Source: Dickeya fangzhongdai (lineage in GTDB: Bacteria; Pseudomonadota; Gammaproteobacteria; Enterobacterales; Enterobacteriaceae). Taken from it: a stretch of 64,000 nt of DNA. The stretch spans positions 2,666,001 through 2,730,000 of the forward strand of contig NZ_CP025003.1 in NCBI RefSeq assembly GCF_002812485.1. The letters are read 5' to 3'. The translations under genes were made by a program, and so were the position numbers. The notes beneath the pieces were generated by a model. That model worked only from the letters and a program-made list of their open reading frames with translations. It was not told where the DNA came from and did no database searches. Numbering within the stretch: position 1 is the stretch's first letter; every line of letters starts with the position of its first letter. Of the stretch, positions 19,465-28,995 are shown piece by piece.

Positions 19465-21393
19465 TTATTCCTCCAACTGATGAAGACTACGGCTGCGAAT
19501 CTCTTCCTGCAGCTTCGTGATTACTTCACTGACGTCCATGCTTCCCAGGTCCTTGCCGCGGCGGGTACGGACAGCCACTTTGCCTGCCTCCACCTCTTTG
19601 TCGCCACAAACAAGCATATAGGGAACACGCCGTAAAGTGTGCTCGCGGATTTTAAAGCCTATCTTCTCATTTCTCAAGTCTGCTTTAACGCGAATTCCCG
19701 CATCTTGCAATTTTCTTGTCAATTCGCTGACATAATCAGACTGTGTATCGGTGATATTCATCACCACGACCTGTACCGGCGCCAGCCAGGTTGGGAAGAA
19801 GCCCGCGAATTCTTCGGTCAGAATCCCGATAAAGCGCTCCATCGACCCCAGTATCGCACGGTGAATCATCACCGGTACCTGACGCTCGTTGTTTTCGCCG
19901 ACATAAGATGCGCTCAGACGCCCCGGCAGCGAGAAGTCAAGCTGCACCGTACCGCACTGCCAGGCGCGATCCAGGCAGTCATGCAGGGTGAACTCGATTT
20001 TCGGACCGTAAAATGCGCCCTCGCCCGGCTGATAGTCAAACGGAATGCCGTTTTCAGTCAGCGCAGCCGCCAGATCTTCTTCCGCTCGATCCCACATGTC
20101 ATCGCTGCCGATACGTTTTTCAGGACGCGTTGACAGTTTCACCACGATTTTTTCAAAACCGAAGGTGCTGTACATGTCGTACACCATCTTGATGCAGCTG
20201 TTTACTTCATCGCGCACCTGCTCTTCGGTACAGAAGATGTGGGCATCATCCTGCGTAAAGCCGCGCACGCGCATCAAGCCATGCAGGGAGCCTGACGGCT
20301 CGTTACGATGGCAACTGCCGAACTCCGCCATACGCAGCGGCAGGTCGCGGTAGGATTTCAGACCCTGATTGAAGATCTGTACGTGGCCCGGGCAGTTCAT
20401 CGGTTTGATGCAGTATTCACGGTTTTCAGACGACGTCGTGAACATGGCCTCTTTGTAGTTTTCCCAATGGCCGGTTTTTTCCCACAGCACACGGTCCATC
20501 ATGAACGGACCTTTTACTTCCTGATATTGGTACTCTTTGAGCTTCATGCGCACAAAGGCTTCCAGCTCGCGGAAAATCGTCCAGCCATCGTTATGCCAGA
20601 ACACCATGCCCGGCGCTTCTTCCTGCATGTGATACAGGTCCAGCTGTTTACCGATTTTACGGTGGTCGCGCTTGGCGGCTTCTTCAAGGCGTTGCAGATA
20701 AGCGCTCAGCTGTCTCTTGTCTGCCCAGGCGGTGCCATAAATGCGCTGCAGCATTTTATTCTTGCTGTCGCCGCGCCAGTAAGCGCCGGACGTTTTCTGC
20801 AGTTTGAAATGATGGCAGAAACGCATGTTCGGTACGTGCGGCCCACGGCACATATCGATATATTCTTCGTGGTGGTATAACCCCGGGCGGTCATCATGGC
20901 TGATGTTTTCATCCAGAATCGCCACTTTGTAGCTTTCGCCACGCGCTACAAATGTATCACGCGCTTCCTGCCAACTGACTTTTTTCTTGATAACGTCGTA
21001 ATCTTTGCCCGCCAGTTCATGCATCCGCTTTTCAAGCAGGTCCAGATCTTCCTGAGTCAGGGTGCGGTCCAGATCAACGTCATAATAGAAACCGTTGTCG
21101 ATCACCGGGCCAATCGCCATTTTGGTGTCCGGCCACAGCTGCTTGATGGCATGACCCAGCAGATGCGCGCAGGAATGACGAATAATTTCCATCCCCTCTT
21201 CATCCTTGGCCGTGATGATGGACAGCTGTGCGTCGGATTCAATCAAATCGACGGCGTCAACCAGCTCACCATTGACCCGGCCGGCAACGCAGGCTTTCGC
21301 CAGACCCGGGCCGATATCCAGTGCGACATCAAGAGGAGAAACGGCATGGTCATAATGACGCTGACTGCCGTCAGGAAGCGTAATAACAGGCAT
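19465..21393 (-). CDS. thrS: Threonine-tRNA ligase
   Basis: 642-residue class II synthetase. Domains in order: TGS (about 1-61), editing domain with HxxxH ([10 protein letters not shown], about 73), catalytic core with motif 2 ([11 protein letters not shown]) and zinc-site residues (Cys in KPMNCPGH), and anticodon-binding domain (about 540-642). The start at 21393 ([10 protein letters not shown]) has an AAGGGA site; an in-frame ATG at 21426 lies inside the operator hairpin. Confidence 0.98.
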   Translation of the reverse strand: MPVITLPDGSQRHYDHAVSPLDVALDIGPGLAKACVAGRVNGELVDAVDLIESDAQLSIITAKDEEGMEIIRHSCAHLLGHAIKQLWPDTKMAIGPVIDNGFYYDVDLDRTLTQEDLDLLEKRMHELAGKDYDVIKKKVSWQEARDTFVARGESYKVAILDENISHDDRPGLYHHEEYIDMCRGPHVPNMRFCHHFKLQKTSGAYWRGDSKNKMLQRIYGTAWADKRQLSAYLQRLEEAAKRDHRKIGKQLDLYHMQEEAPGMVFWHNDGWTIFRELEAFVRMKLKEYQYQEVKGPFMMDRVLWEKTGHWENYKEAMFTTSSENREYCIKPMNCPGHVQIFNQGLKSYRDLPLRMAEFGSCHRNEPSGSLHGLMRVRGFTQDDAHIFCTEEQVRDEVNSCIKMVYDMYSTFGFEKIVVKLSTRPEKRIGSDDMWDRAEEDLAAALTENGIPFDYQPGEGAFYGPKIEFTLHDCLDRAWQCGTVQLDFSLPGRLSASYVGENNERQVPVMIHRAILGSMERFIGILTEEFAGFFPTWLAPVQVVVMNITDTQSDYVSELTRKLQDAGIRVKADLRNEKIGFKIREHTLRRVPYMLVCGDKEVEAGKVAVRTRRGKDLGSMDVSEVITKLQEEIRSRSLHQLEE

Positions 21394-21415
21394 GTAAATT
21401 CCCTTATTTGCAGTG

Positions 21416-21436
21416 GTGAGCCACACGAAAGCTCAC
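21416..21436 (-). promoter_or_regulatory. thrS translational operator hairpin (anticodon-arm mimic)
   Basis: GTGAGC / GCTCAC closes a loop that reads TTTCGTGTG on the minus strand. The CGU triplet in the loop mimics the tRNA-Thr anticodon, so ThrRS can bind its own message and block translation, as worked out in E. coli. It ends 22 bases before the start codon. Confidence 0.8.
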
Positions 21437-21733
21437 GTGCAAAAGATATTTGCGTTTGATTTAGGTGGTCGGTGGAAAAGGATTTAACCCACAATTGTTA
21501 AATCAGTTCCGCCCTGTCGTCAGGTGGCATGGCAATGGTCACGGCCTTCAACGGGATAACGCGCCAATGCCTTAACCCGACGGCGTAGAGTAGCACCATG
21601 CTCCTAGGGATGCCACCCATCCGGTCAAAACAGGCGGCAGAAATACGGATTGACGTCATTGAGATACGGGCGAAGACCCGTCATTACAGCGGGTCTTGTT
21701 GATACCCTCGGCAATATGCCGGAGGGCGGAGAA
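21437..21733. other. thrS upstream region
   Basis: About 297 bases between the thrS operator and yebO without a supported gene. It must hold the thrS promoter on the minus strand. One perfect inverted repeat, AAGACCCG / CGGGTCTT (21673-21697), has no T-tract on either strand. Confidence 0.4.
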
Positions 21734-22030
21734 TCAACGCTCCGGAATCATGTCCTTAAACAGCGGATCAATCTCGCTTTCCTTAATCTCCGGTAAGGAA
21801 ACCGGCTGCTCGGGAGCAGGCTCTACCGCTACCTCCTGTGCCGGCACTGGCGACAGCGATTGCAACAGCGCGATTTGCTGTTTCTGCTGCTCGACAATTT
21901 CATGCAACAGCCTGATCTGTTCATTGGCCCGCACACTGGCCCGGTTGATAAAGAACCAGACCAAAATCACCAGTAGCACAATCAGCGCGACAAAAACCAC
22001 TTCCAGCATGTCTGAAGCAAAACTACTCAT
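21734..22030 (-). CDS. yebO: YebO family small membrane protein
   Basis: 98-residue protein with one N-terminal membrane span (about residues 8-28, LEVVFVALIVLLVILVWFFI), a short coiled coil (about 29-58, heptads of L, I and Q) and a charged tail ending PER. The segment WFFINRASVRANEQIRLL matches E. coli YebO, also found beside kdgR. Function unknown. In E. coli mgrB sits in this interval; I find no mgrB here. An extended -10 (TGCTAGAAT) lies at 22067-22075. Confidence 0.8.
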   Translation of the reverse strand: MSSFASDMLEVVFVALIVLLVILVWFFINRASVRANEQIRLLHEIVEQQKQQIALLQSLSPVPAQEVAVEPAPEQPVSLPEIKESEIDPLFKDMIPER

Positions 22031-22141
22031 GTCTAAAACCTGTTACGTAACCTGACTCAGCCGCGCATTCTAGCACTGTGCCGACAGACAATTCGACAGT
22101 CATGCCGAGATTCATTGTCTGGAATACCGACTTTCGCCCAT

Positions 22142-22167
22142 AAAAAAGCCTGTCACCGGGACAGGCT
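22142..22167 (-). terminator. Terminator of kdgR
   Basis: AGCCTGTC / GACAGGCT (22147-22154, 22160-22167) with a 5-nt loop, then six T on the minus strand. Confidence 0.88.
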
Positions 22168-22198
22168 GATGGTCAAATTGGCCTCACACCTTTCGGTG

Positions 22199-22990
22199 TC
22201 AGAACGGATAATCGTGATATCCCATTTGATCGGAGATGTTGCGTGCTGCTGTATGCAACATGGCGACATACTCATGTTTATTCTCTTCCGAGAAACGAAT
22301 AGTCGGGAAAGAGATACTCAGGCCGGCAATTACCACGCCAAAGCGATCAAATACCGGAACCGCGATACAACGCAACCCTTCTTCCTGCTCTTCGTTGTCT
22401 TCGCCGTATCCCTGTTGACGCACCAGATCAAGCTGAGGCAACAATTCTTCCGTACTACCGATGGTGCGCACAGTGCTACGCTTGAATTCCACCTGAGACA
22501 GAATTTCTTTAACCTCTTCACGGTCGCGCCAGGCCAGCAACACCTTGCCAATCGCCGTGCTGTGCAGCGGATTCCGACGGCCGATGCGGGAATACATGCG
22601 CAGGTTGTACATGGAATCGATTTTATGGATGTAGACAATGCTGTCTTCATCCAACGCGCCGAGGTGGATGGTTTCACGCGTTAATGCCGACAATTCACGC
22701 ATCTGAATATCCGCACTGCGGATCAGATCAACGTTCTGCAGCGCTTTAGCGCCCAGCTCGAACAATTTCAGCGTCAGCGAGTATTTCTCTGATTCACCTT
22801 CCTGGGCAACATATCCCAGAGATTTCATCGTCTGCAGGAAACGATAAACAGTACTTTTAGACATCATCACGCGCTGTGAAAGTTCAGTAATGCCAATCTC
22901 ACGCTCTTCGCCCAACGCCTGCAAAATACCAAAAACCTTTAAGACAGATGACACGGAATCGGGTTGTTTATCTAAATCTGCAATAGCCAT
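22199..22990 (-). CDS. kdgR: Pectin-degradation repressor KdgR (IclR family)
   Basis: 263-residue IclR-type regulator. The N-terminal winged helix-turn-helix (about 12-75, GITELSQRVMMSKSTVYRFL) binds KdgR boxes; the C-terminal domain (about 90-260) binds KDG and related metabolites, which releases DNA. The frame extends to 23077, but MAIADLDKQPDSVSS at 22990 is the conserved start. It is the likely master repressor of kduD, pelW-togMNAB, kdgM, paeX and ogl in this window. A KdgR-like dyad lies 43 bases upstream of its start, which suggests autoregulation. Confidence 0.97.
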   Translation of the reverse strand: MAIADLDKQPDSVSSVLKVFGILQALGEEREIGITELSQRVMMSKSTVYRFLQTMKSLGYVAQEGESEKYSLTLKLFELGAKALQNVDLIRSADIQMRELSALTRETIHLGALDEDSIVYIHKIDSMYNLRMYSRIGRRNPLHSTAIGKVLLAWRDREEVKEILSQVEFKRSTVRTIGSTEELLPQLDLVRQQGYGEDNEEQEEGLRCIAVPVFDRFGVVIAGLSISFPTIRFSEENKHEYVAMLHTAARNISDQMGYHDYPF

Positions 22991-23032
22991 TTTTGTGGTT
23001 ACCCTACTCAGTATTTTTTGTTTTAAAAAAAA

Positions 23033-23048
23033 TAGAACACTTGTTTTA
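23033..23048 (-). promoter_or_regulatory. KdgR-like dyad upstream of kdgR
   Basis: TAGAACACTTGTTTTA is a 6-bp dyad with one mismatch (TAGAAC against TAAAAC on the other strand) flanked by A/T-rich DNA, as in KdgR boxes. It would place KdgR on its own promoter. Weaker than the ogl and pelW boxes. Confidence 0.5.
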
Positions 23049-23162
23049 GTATAAAGGGAACGCTTTGAATATGGCAATCAGGCATTACTATAACTGACAG
23101 TATGATTAAATATTGTCCATTACAATGGCGCTGCCGGATTAATAATCTTATTGTAAAAGCGA

Positions 23163-23194
23163 AAAAAACCGCGCCCTTGGCGGGCACGGTTGCA
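23163..23194 (-). terminator. Terminator of ogl
   Basis: On the minus strand AACCGTGCCC / GGGCGCGGTT pair with one mismatch around GCCAA, followed by a run of T. Confidence 0.85.
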
Positions 23195-23201
23195 GGTGCT
23201 G

Positions 23202-24368
23202 TTATTGCCAGACCGAATCAGGCACTTTTGCCAGATATAACGCCGGCTTGCCATCGACATCAGACGTAAACAGAATATGTTTGTCATCCGGCGTGAAGGA
23301 CGGGTGCGGATGCGTTACCTGACGGTCGCCCTCCAGCACTTCCCACGAGGTGTTGTGTTGCGCGACCTGGAAATGTTTCCCGGTCTTCATATTGAACACA
23401 TACAAGAACGGATCGTTTTCAATTTTGTAGCCACCGTCATCTTTCACATCCACCGGCGCATTACACCCATCTCCCACCATCAGCGTGCCATCGTAGTTGC
23501 TCATCAGGTGAGAACACGGCGGCATTTCAGTCAACTGACGGTTTTCCAGCGTTACCGGATCGACACTGCAAATGAAGCGGTTGGTGCTGCCTTTCAGATA
23601 GGAAACATAAGCCAGCGCAGAACCATTCGGCACCCAGAACTCGTGGGTGCAACTTTCACCCGCCGCATGTTCTTTCACCTTACGCATATTGGTGCCGTCT
23701 TCATTGATGAACCACATACGCGCATCAACCAGGTCATGCGGGCCTTCATGGCAGAACGCCACCGTATTATCGTCGCCCGGACGATAAATGGGATGACCCA
23801 GCCATTGGTTTTCCTGCAGGATGGTGGTGGCTTCGCCGGTTTTCAGATCGATACGAATCAAACGGCAGCATGGGTTGGTAAAGTAGAATTCCTGGAATTT
23901 TTTCCAGTCGGTCAGCGGTTTCCAATCCTCTTTCTTAATCTCGATGCCGACCATTTTGGTGCAATCGGAATTGGCAACCCAGGTACCGTAGCCGACCCAA
24001 TCGTCCGGCACCTGATAAATATTGGTTTCTTCCAGTGTCTTCAGGTCAACGCGCATCAGATTACGAACGTTCTTCACATAATACAGCGCATCATCATCTG
24101 GAGACAGGAAACCGCCGAACGTATTGTCGCCGGTGCCTTCGGTCAACTGCGTTGCCTGCTGGGTTTTCAGATCCAGCAAATAGTAGTTCCACGGCCCGTC
24201 AAAGGCGCCACCAAACAGCAGCTTGCTGCCATCATTGGAAAAACACTTCTGATAGAAGTAGTTGCGGTGGCAGATAACATCGGGAGGAGTGAGACGCACC
24301 ACTTCGGTGCCGGTGACTGAATCCTGGTAGGTATGGAACGAAAAAGAAAGCTTTTTACCTTTGGCCAT
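23202..24368 (-). CDS. ogl: Oligogalacturonate lyase Ogl (PL22)
   Basis: 388-residue cytoplasmic lyase that splits digalacturonates and short unsaturated oligomers into monomers that feed into the KduI/KduD route. The sequence shows beta-propeller-like repeats (for example TQLTEGTGDNTFGGFLSPDD, and HPSFTPDDKHILFTSDVDG near the end) and His residues in CHEGPHD and CTHEFW that belong to the family metal site. No signal peptide. It is monocistronic, with its own KdgR box and terminator, and stands between kdgR and htpX. Confidence 0.95.
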   Translation of the reverse strand: MAKGKKLSFSFHTYQDSVTGTEVVRLTPPDVICHRNYFYQKCFSNDGSKLLFGGAFDGPWNYYLLDLKTQQATQLTEGTGDNTFGGFLSPDDDALYYVKNVRNLMRVDLKTLEETNIYQVPDDWVGYGTWVANSDCTKMVGIEIKKEDWKPLTDWKKFQEFYFTNPCCRLIRIDLKTGEATTILQENQWLGHPIYRPGDDNTVAFCHEGPHDLVDARMWFINEDGTNMRKVKEHAAGESCTHEFWVPNGSALAYVSYLKGSTNRFICSVDPVTLENRQLTEMPPCSHLMSNYDGTLMVGDGCNAPVDVKDDGGYKIENDPFLYVFNMKTGKHFQVAQHNTSWEVLEGDRQVTHPHPSFTPDDKHILFTSDVDGKPALYLAKVPDSVWQ

Positions 24369-24459
24369 CCGTAAATCCTTAGCACTTATCGTGAAAAATC
24401 GACGCAGCCAGGTGAAAGATTACCCGTCATCCCGGCCAATCGCCTTGTTATACCGATAT

Positions 24460-24482
24460 TGTAGAAACAATGTTTCATTTTT
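24460..24482 (-). promoter_or_regulatory. KdgR operator of ogl
   Basis: GAAACAATGTTTC (24464-24476) flanked by T-rich DNA is the best KdgR box in the window, both halves exact. It lies about 95 bases before the ogl start codon. A second A/T-rich partial dyad (TTTTATAAAAC, about 24490-24500) lies further upstream. Confidence 0.85.
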
Positions 24483-24605
24483 CCGTGATCGTGGTTTTAT
24501 TTTATAAAACATTCTTTCACTTTTCACTGACTGTTTGCGCTGACGCAAGATTATTTTGCCCGATATTGATCCAGATGCGGCAATGAAGAACCTGACCGAA
24601 CGCCA

Positions 24606-24637
24606 GAAAAAAACAAAGGCCCCGAGGGGCCTTTGCG
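24606..24637 (-). terminator. Terminator of htpX
   Basis: AAAGGCCCC / GGGGCCTTT (24615-24623, 24626-24634), then GTTTTTTT on the minus strand. Confidence 0.9.
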
Positions 24638-24651
24638 AATAGAACCAGCGA

Positions 24652-25536
24652 TTATTTGAGGTACTCGCCTGCACGCAGCGCTTCGATACGTTTGTCCAAC
24701 GGCGGGTGCGACATGAACAGCTCGCTAAGGGACTTGGATTTGCCATTGATGCAGAATGCCATCATGCTGCCCGCTTCCTGCGGCTCATAACTGGTTTTCA
24801 GTCGCTGCAATGCAGCAATCATCTTCTCACGCCCGACCAGTTTCGCTGAACCGGCATCGGCATGAAACTCACGGTAACGAGAGAACCACATGGTAATGAT
24901 GCTGGCCAGAATACCGAACACCAGCTCCAGCACCATGGAAACCGCCATGTAAACCAACGGGTTGCCGTTGCTGCTCTCTTCGCCGTCGTCACGATTGCCG
25001 GAAAGAAAACTGGTAACGATTTGCGCAATGATGCGGGAAATAAAGATCACAAAGGTGTTCACCACCCCCTGCACCAGCGTCATCGTGACCATGTCGCCGT
25101 TAGCGATGTGGCTGATTTCGTGAGCGATAACCGCTTCGGCTTCATCACGGCTCATGTTCTGCAACAACCCCGTGCTGACCGCAACCAGCGAACTGTCGCG
25201 GCGAGCGCCCGTCGCGAACGCATTAATATCAGGCGCATGGTAGATAGCGACCTGCGGCATGGCGATCCCCACCTGCTGAGACTGGGCGCGCACCGTGTCC
25301 AGCAGCCAGCGCTCGGTTTCATCACGCGGTTGTTCAATCACCTCACCGCCAACGGAGCGCAACGCCATCCACTTAGACATCAGCAGTGAAATAATCGACC
25401 CGCCGAAGCCGAACACGCCGGCCATGATAATCAAGCCCGCCATGCTGTTGTGCTGAACGCCCGTCAGACTAAGCACCAGTCCGAATACCACCATCACCGC
25501 CAGGTTGGTGAGCAGGAAAAGCGCAATACGCATCAT
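24652..25536 (-). CDS. htpX: Membrane-bound zinc protease HtpX
   Basis: 294-residue M48-family metalloprotease of the inner membrane that degrades misfolded membrane proteins with FtsH. Four hydrophobic spans (about 5-25, 33-53, 158-178, 193-213) and the zinc motif HEISH (about residue 140) with the third ligand in [10 protein letters not shown] (about 222). The start MMRIALFLL at 25536 matches E. coli; the frame opens earlier at 25590. A CpxR-like box upstream agrees with Cpx envelope-stress control known in E. coli. Confidence 0.96.
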   Translation of the reverse strand: MMRIALFLLTNLAVMVVFGLVLSLTGVQHNSMAGLIIMAGVFGFGGSIISLLMSKWMALRSVGGEVIEQPRDETERWLLDTVRAQSQQVGIAMPQVAIYHAPDINAFATGARRDSSLVAVSTGLLQNMSRDEAEAVIAHEISHIANGDMVTMTLVQGVVNTFVIFISRIIAQIVTSFLSGNRDDGEESSNGNPLVYMAVSMVLELVFGILASIITMWFSRYREFHADAGSAKLVGREKMIAALQRLKTSYEPQEAGSMMAFCINGKSKSLSELFMSHPPLDKRIEALRAGEYLK

Positions 25537-25590
25537 ATGATTCAGATTTCCTCTTTCAGCAAAAGCAACAAAAGTGTTTGCAACAACCAC

Positions 25591-26001
25591 ATCGTATGGG
25601 TTGCGCCGTCATTTTCAAGCATCCATAACCTTTATGTTACCAAATTAACATAACTTTACATTTTTATTGATGAAAGATTCGGGAAAAACAAAGAATGTCA
25701 TCCATGCATAGCGGACTGTTTGCAACGATAGTCAACAGCAGGAAATCTGATGTGATTATGTTGGATACCATGAAAGGGCCTGACATATCCGCAGGTTGAG
25801 ATGTAATAAAATATAATTTGCGTAATATTTATCCCGAGCCGGCGAAAAACATTAAGCAGCCTGACCGATGGCACAGGCCGTATGCTCAAAAGCGATGCAA
25901 CCGGACCTGCTTTACCGCGTTTCACACGAATTATTCAAAAATATCGTGGCATCCATGCGCATCTTCGCTACTTAACAGATGCCAGTTACATCACTGCAAT
26001 A
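25591..26001. other. Gene-free interval between htpX and the GGDEF-EAL gene
   Basis: 411 bases, A/T-rich. It contains the CpxR-like site for htpX (25645-25659). Short open frames (25698-25925 minus, 25818-26108 plus) have no recognisable product or ribosome binding site, and I do not call them. No clear terminator for the EAL gene was found. Confidence 0.4.
25645..25659 (-). promoter_or_regulatory. CpxR-like box of htpX
   Basis: On the minus strand GTAAAGTTATGTTAA fits GTAAA-N5-GTAAA with one mismatch, 109 bases upstream of the htpX start codon. htpX is a Cpx target in E. coli. Confidence 0.6.
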
Positions 26002-28173
26002 TCAATGGGCCAACGGCGCATCCTCTAAACCCAACAGTTTTTCGAACTCATCTGCCGGCATCGGCCGGCCAAACAGGTAGCCCTGCGCCTGCTCACACCC
26101 TTTGTTGAGCAATCTTTCACATTGCTCCTGTGTTTCCACACCTTCAGCGATTACATCCAGACCGAAGCTTTTTCCCAGATAGAGAATCGCGCGGACAATC
26201 GCCGCATCCGGCGCCGACTCACACATAGCGCGCACAAAGGTTTGATCGATCTTAAGCCGCGTGACCGGGTAATGCTTCAACATGCTGAGTGACGCATAAC
26301 CTGTACCATAGTCGTCAAAAGCGATGCCGACGCCGCTATTACGCAGTTCATTGAGAGGTTTCATCATATTCTCATCGTGCCGCAATATGATGTTCTCCGT
26401 GATTTCCAGCTCCAGTGCGCCAGGTTTAAGACCCGTTTGCGTCAGGACTTCCTTGATTTTCTGCGCCAGCATGCCGGAACGGAACTGGGCCGCGAACAGG
26501 TTGATGCTGATACGGAAATTCCCCGCGCCAGACCGGCACCAGTCAGATGCCTGCTGGCAGGCGGACCGCACGACCCAGTCGCCAATACGCTCAGCCCAAG
26601 GGCCTCGCTCCAGCGCGGACATAAACGCCGCCGGCCCCAGCAGCCCTTTATAAGGATGACGCCAGCGCAGCAACGCCTCAGCGCCCACAACCTTACTGTT
26701 AACCAGGCTGACCTGCGGCTGATAAAACACCTCGAACTCTTCCTGTTCATACGCCCGGATAAATTCCAGTTGGAAAGCATGCCGCGCCTGAAATACTTCT
26801 CTCAGCTCACGGGTAAAGAAGCGGTAGCAGTTACGCCCGTCCGCCTTCGCCTGGTATAACGCCAGATCGGCGCTGGTGAGCAGATCCTGCACGGTTGTGC
26901 CATGCGCCGGATACATGACCAGCCCGATGCTGGCGCTGGTGTTGATTTGTTTGTCATCAACCGGCACAGCTTGCGAAATATCATAAATGATTTTTTCCGC
27001 CAGCGTTGCCACCTGCGCCTCGTCATTCTGCTTCGGCAACAGAATCGCGAACTCATCGCCCCCCATACGGGCCACCAGGTCGCCGGAACGCACGTTATCC
27101 TGTAATCGTTTGGCGACACTGGACAGAATCTCATCGCCGCTGGCATGACCAAGACTGTCGTTGATATCCTTAAAGCCATCCAGATCAATGATCATGATGG
27201 CGGTTGGCTCACCGTTCTTCAGCACCTGCTCCAGCGTGGATGTCAGTAACGTGCGGTTGGCCAGCCCGGTCAGCGGATCGCGGTGCGCCTGCAGGAACAA
27301 CCGCTCTTCGTAACGTTGCCTTTCAGTGATATCGCGCAGAATGATGCCGTAACGCGTCTGATGGTTGTCATGCCACATTGACACCGTTAGCTCGGTTGGA
27401 ATCAGGGTGCCGGGCAATGCGCGCGTTTCCAGCTCGATCGAGCTACCTTTGAATATCGCGGTTTTGTCCGTCGCCAGATGATGCAACTGCACCACGAACA
27501 TATCCGGCACGATGATGCTGATGTGTTCGCCGACAATCTGCTCACGGCTGTACTCCAGCATTTTTTCTGCCGACTCGTTCCAGAAGGTGATCGTGCCTCT
27601 GTCGTTGACGCAGAGAATGGCATCTGGCGAGGACTCGGCGATGCTCTCAAAACGAGCCTGACTAGCGCGACGCGCCAGATCCAGCCGCCGCATCTCCAAT
27701 TTGTCCATCACCAGCGCGGCAAAATCCTGCAAATTATGCGCATCGCGGGCGCTGAGAGAAGATCGGGGCTTGTTATCAATAATGCATAACACGCCGATGG
27801 GAAAGCCGCTCGGCGTCCGCAATGGGATACCAGCGTAAAAACGGATGTGCGGCTCACCGGTTACCAATGGATTATCCTGGAAGCGGGGATCCTTGCGCGT
27901 ATCGGGGATCACCATGATCCGTTTTTTGAGAATCGCATGCGCACAGAATGATTCGTCTCTTGACGTTTCGCACACCGACATGCCGACGCTGGCGGCAAAC
28001 AATTGTCGTTCTTCCTCTATCAGCGAAATCAATACGATAGGGACATTGAAAACGTTAGCCGCCAAATTGATCAAATTGTCAAAACCAGGATCAGACAGTG
28101 GTTTACTGATGCCGTACTCTCTCAATGCCTCAAGTCGGCTTTTTTCATCTTTATTTGCTGGGGCTCGACTCAT
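26002..28173 (-). CDS. GAF-PAS-GGDEF-EAL cyclic-di-GMP enzyme
   Basis: 723-residue soluble signalling protein. Order: GAF (about 20-165; SLIEEERQLFAASVG, SFCAHAI), PAS with PAC (about 175-290; ITFWNESAEKMLEYSREQIV), GGDEF (about 300-460; motif GGDEF intact, ARMGGDEFAIL) and EAL (about 475-715; EALLRWRH, ELEITENI, FDDYGTGYASL, KIDQTF, AEGVE, QGYLFG). All main EAL metal and catalytic residues appear present, so phosphodiesterase activity is likely; the GGDEF may be active or regulatory. The start at 28173 follows GAGGGG at good spacing; an in-frame ATG at 28197 is an alternative. No membrane spans seen, so it acts in the cytoplasm. Confidence 0.88.
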   Translation of the reverse strand: MSRAPANKDEKSRLEALREYGISKPLSDPGFDNLINLAANVFNVPIVLISLIEEERQLFAASVGMSVCETSRDESFCAHAILKKRIMVIPDTRKDPRFQDNPLVTGEPHIRFYAGIPLRTPSGFPIGVLCIIDNKPRSSLSARDAHNLQDFAALVMDKLEMRRLDLARRASQARFESIAESSPDAILCVNDRGTITFWNESAEKMLEYSREQIVGEHISIIVPDMFVVQLHHLATDKTAIFKGSSIELETRALPGTLIPTELTVSMWHDNHQTRYGIILRDITERQRYEERLFLQAHRDPLTGLANRTLLTSTLEQVLKNGEPTAIMIIDLDGFKDINDSLGHASGDEILSSVAKRLQDNVRSGDLVARMGGDEFAILLPKQNDEAQVATLAEKIIYDISQAVPVDDKQINTSASIGLVMYPAHGTTVQDLLTSADLALYQAKADGRNCYRFFTRELREVFQARHAFQLEFIRAYEQEEFEVFYQPQVSLVNSKVVGAEALLRWRHPYKGLLGPAAFMSALERGPWAERIGDWVVRSACQQASDWCRSGAGNFRISINLFAAQFRSGMLAQKIKEVLTQTGLKPGALELEITENIILRHDENMMKPLNELRNSGVGIAFDDYGTGYASLSMLKHYPVTRLKIDQTFVRAMCESAPDAAIVRAILYLGKSFGLDVIAEGVETQEQCERLLNKGCEQAQGYLFGRPMPADEFEKLLGLEDAPLAH

Positions 28174-28261
28174 GGGGGTTCCCCTCACATTATCCATTGT
28201 TTTTTCTTTCAGAAAAAATTGTAGCCTGTTGTCGCGACGGTGCTTACCGTAACTTTTCACG

Positions 28262-28295
28262 CAAAAAAAATCATCGATGAATAAAATCCATCGAT
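28262..28295 (-). terminator. Terminator-like hairpin with no assigned gene
   Basis: ATCGATG / CATCGAT (28273-28279, 28289-28295), then GATTTTTTTT on the minus strand. It lies upstream of the c-di-GMP gene start, not after any called gene. Confidence 0.6.
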
Positions 28296-28946
28296 CTCTT
28301 TCGATTAAATTTAAAACGATAACTGGCTACTATCCCTCTTTGCTCGGTTTCTTCCCCACACCAGGGTTCGCCTCTTTCATGCAAATTAGCGGGCAGCGTC
28401 AACAGAATAGCAAAATGCAGACAAGGAGGAAGACCTGCCGTCAAGATTTTCTAAGATTCCTCGGTTCCTATAAAAAATAGAGGACAACGCAAGTGGTTAA
28501 TTATCTTAATAGATCGTTATTCCCAATCGTCAACGTAAAGTTGATAACTTATCACTATAAAAATGTTCTTATTTACGGCTTATCATAACTGGCAGATCAG
28601 CGGATACGTTTTCTCTGATCGGTTAAATGCCGATAAAAGACTTTCTCTTTAAGAAAATTGGCGCGTAAAACCGAAATAACAATTATACCTACCGGCGTTA
28701 TATCCGATGCCAATCTCATTCTGACCCGATGCGGAAATGAACAGGAAAAACAGGCTGCTGTGGGTTCACTCGCTTTATTCCGGACGAGATCGACGGTTCG
28801 CACGAAGAAAATGCGCTAAAAAAGAGAAGAGAAAGTAAAGTAATAGTACAAAAATGCGGAACGGCAAGCCCAAAGACTCACAATTAATGCGGAATAGTAC
28901 GTCAGAAAAACGGCAAACATCGCCGGAAAGCAACCTCACCCAGAAA

Positions 28947-28981
28947 AAAACCTCACGGAGGCCAGCGCCGCCGTGAGGTTC
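28947..28981 (-). terminator. Terminator of icd
   Basis: AACCTCACGG / CCGTGAGGTT arms around a GC-rich loop, followed by a T-run on the minus strand. Confidence 0.9.
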
Positions 28982-28995
28982 GATGTAATCGTCGA

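Larger units (their letters stand above)
28261..28995. other. 735-base gene-free interval between the c-di-GMP gene and icd
   Basis: Contains the icd terminator (28947-28981) and a further minus-strand terminator-like hairpin (28262-28295). Between them no convincing gene is seen; a 68-codon frame at 28597-28803 (minus) has no good ribosome binding site. The extra terminator hints at an unrecognised minus-strand transcript. Confidence 0.4.

Noticed and set aside
28277..28480. 67-codon plus-strand frame
   Set aside because: Starts inside the minus-strand hairpin, with a composition unlike real genes.
28597..28803. 68-codon minus-strand frame in the gap before icd
   Set aside because: No convincing ribosome binding site or family; kept only as part of the orphan-terminator finding.
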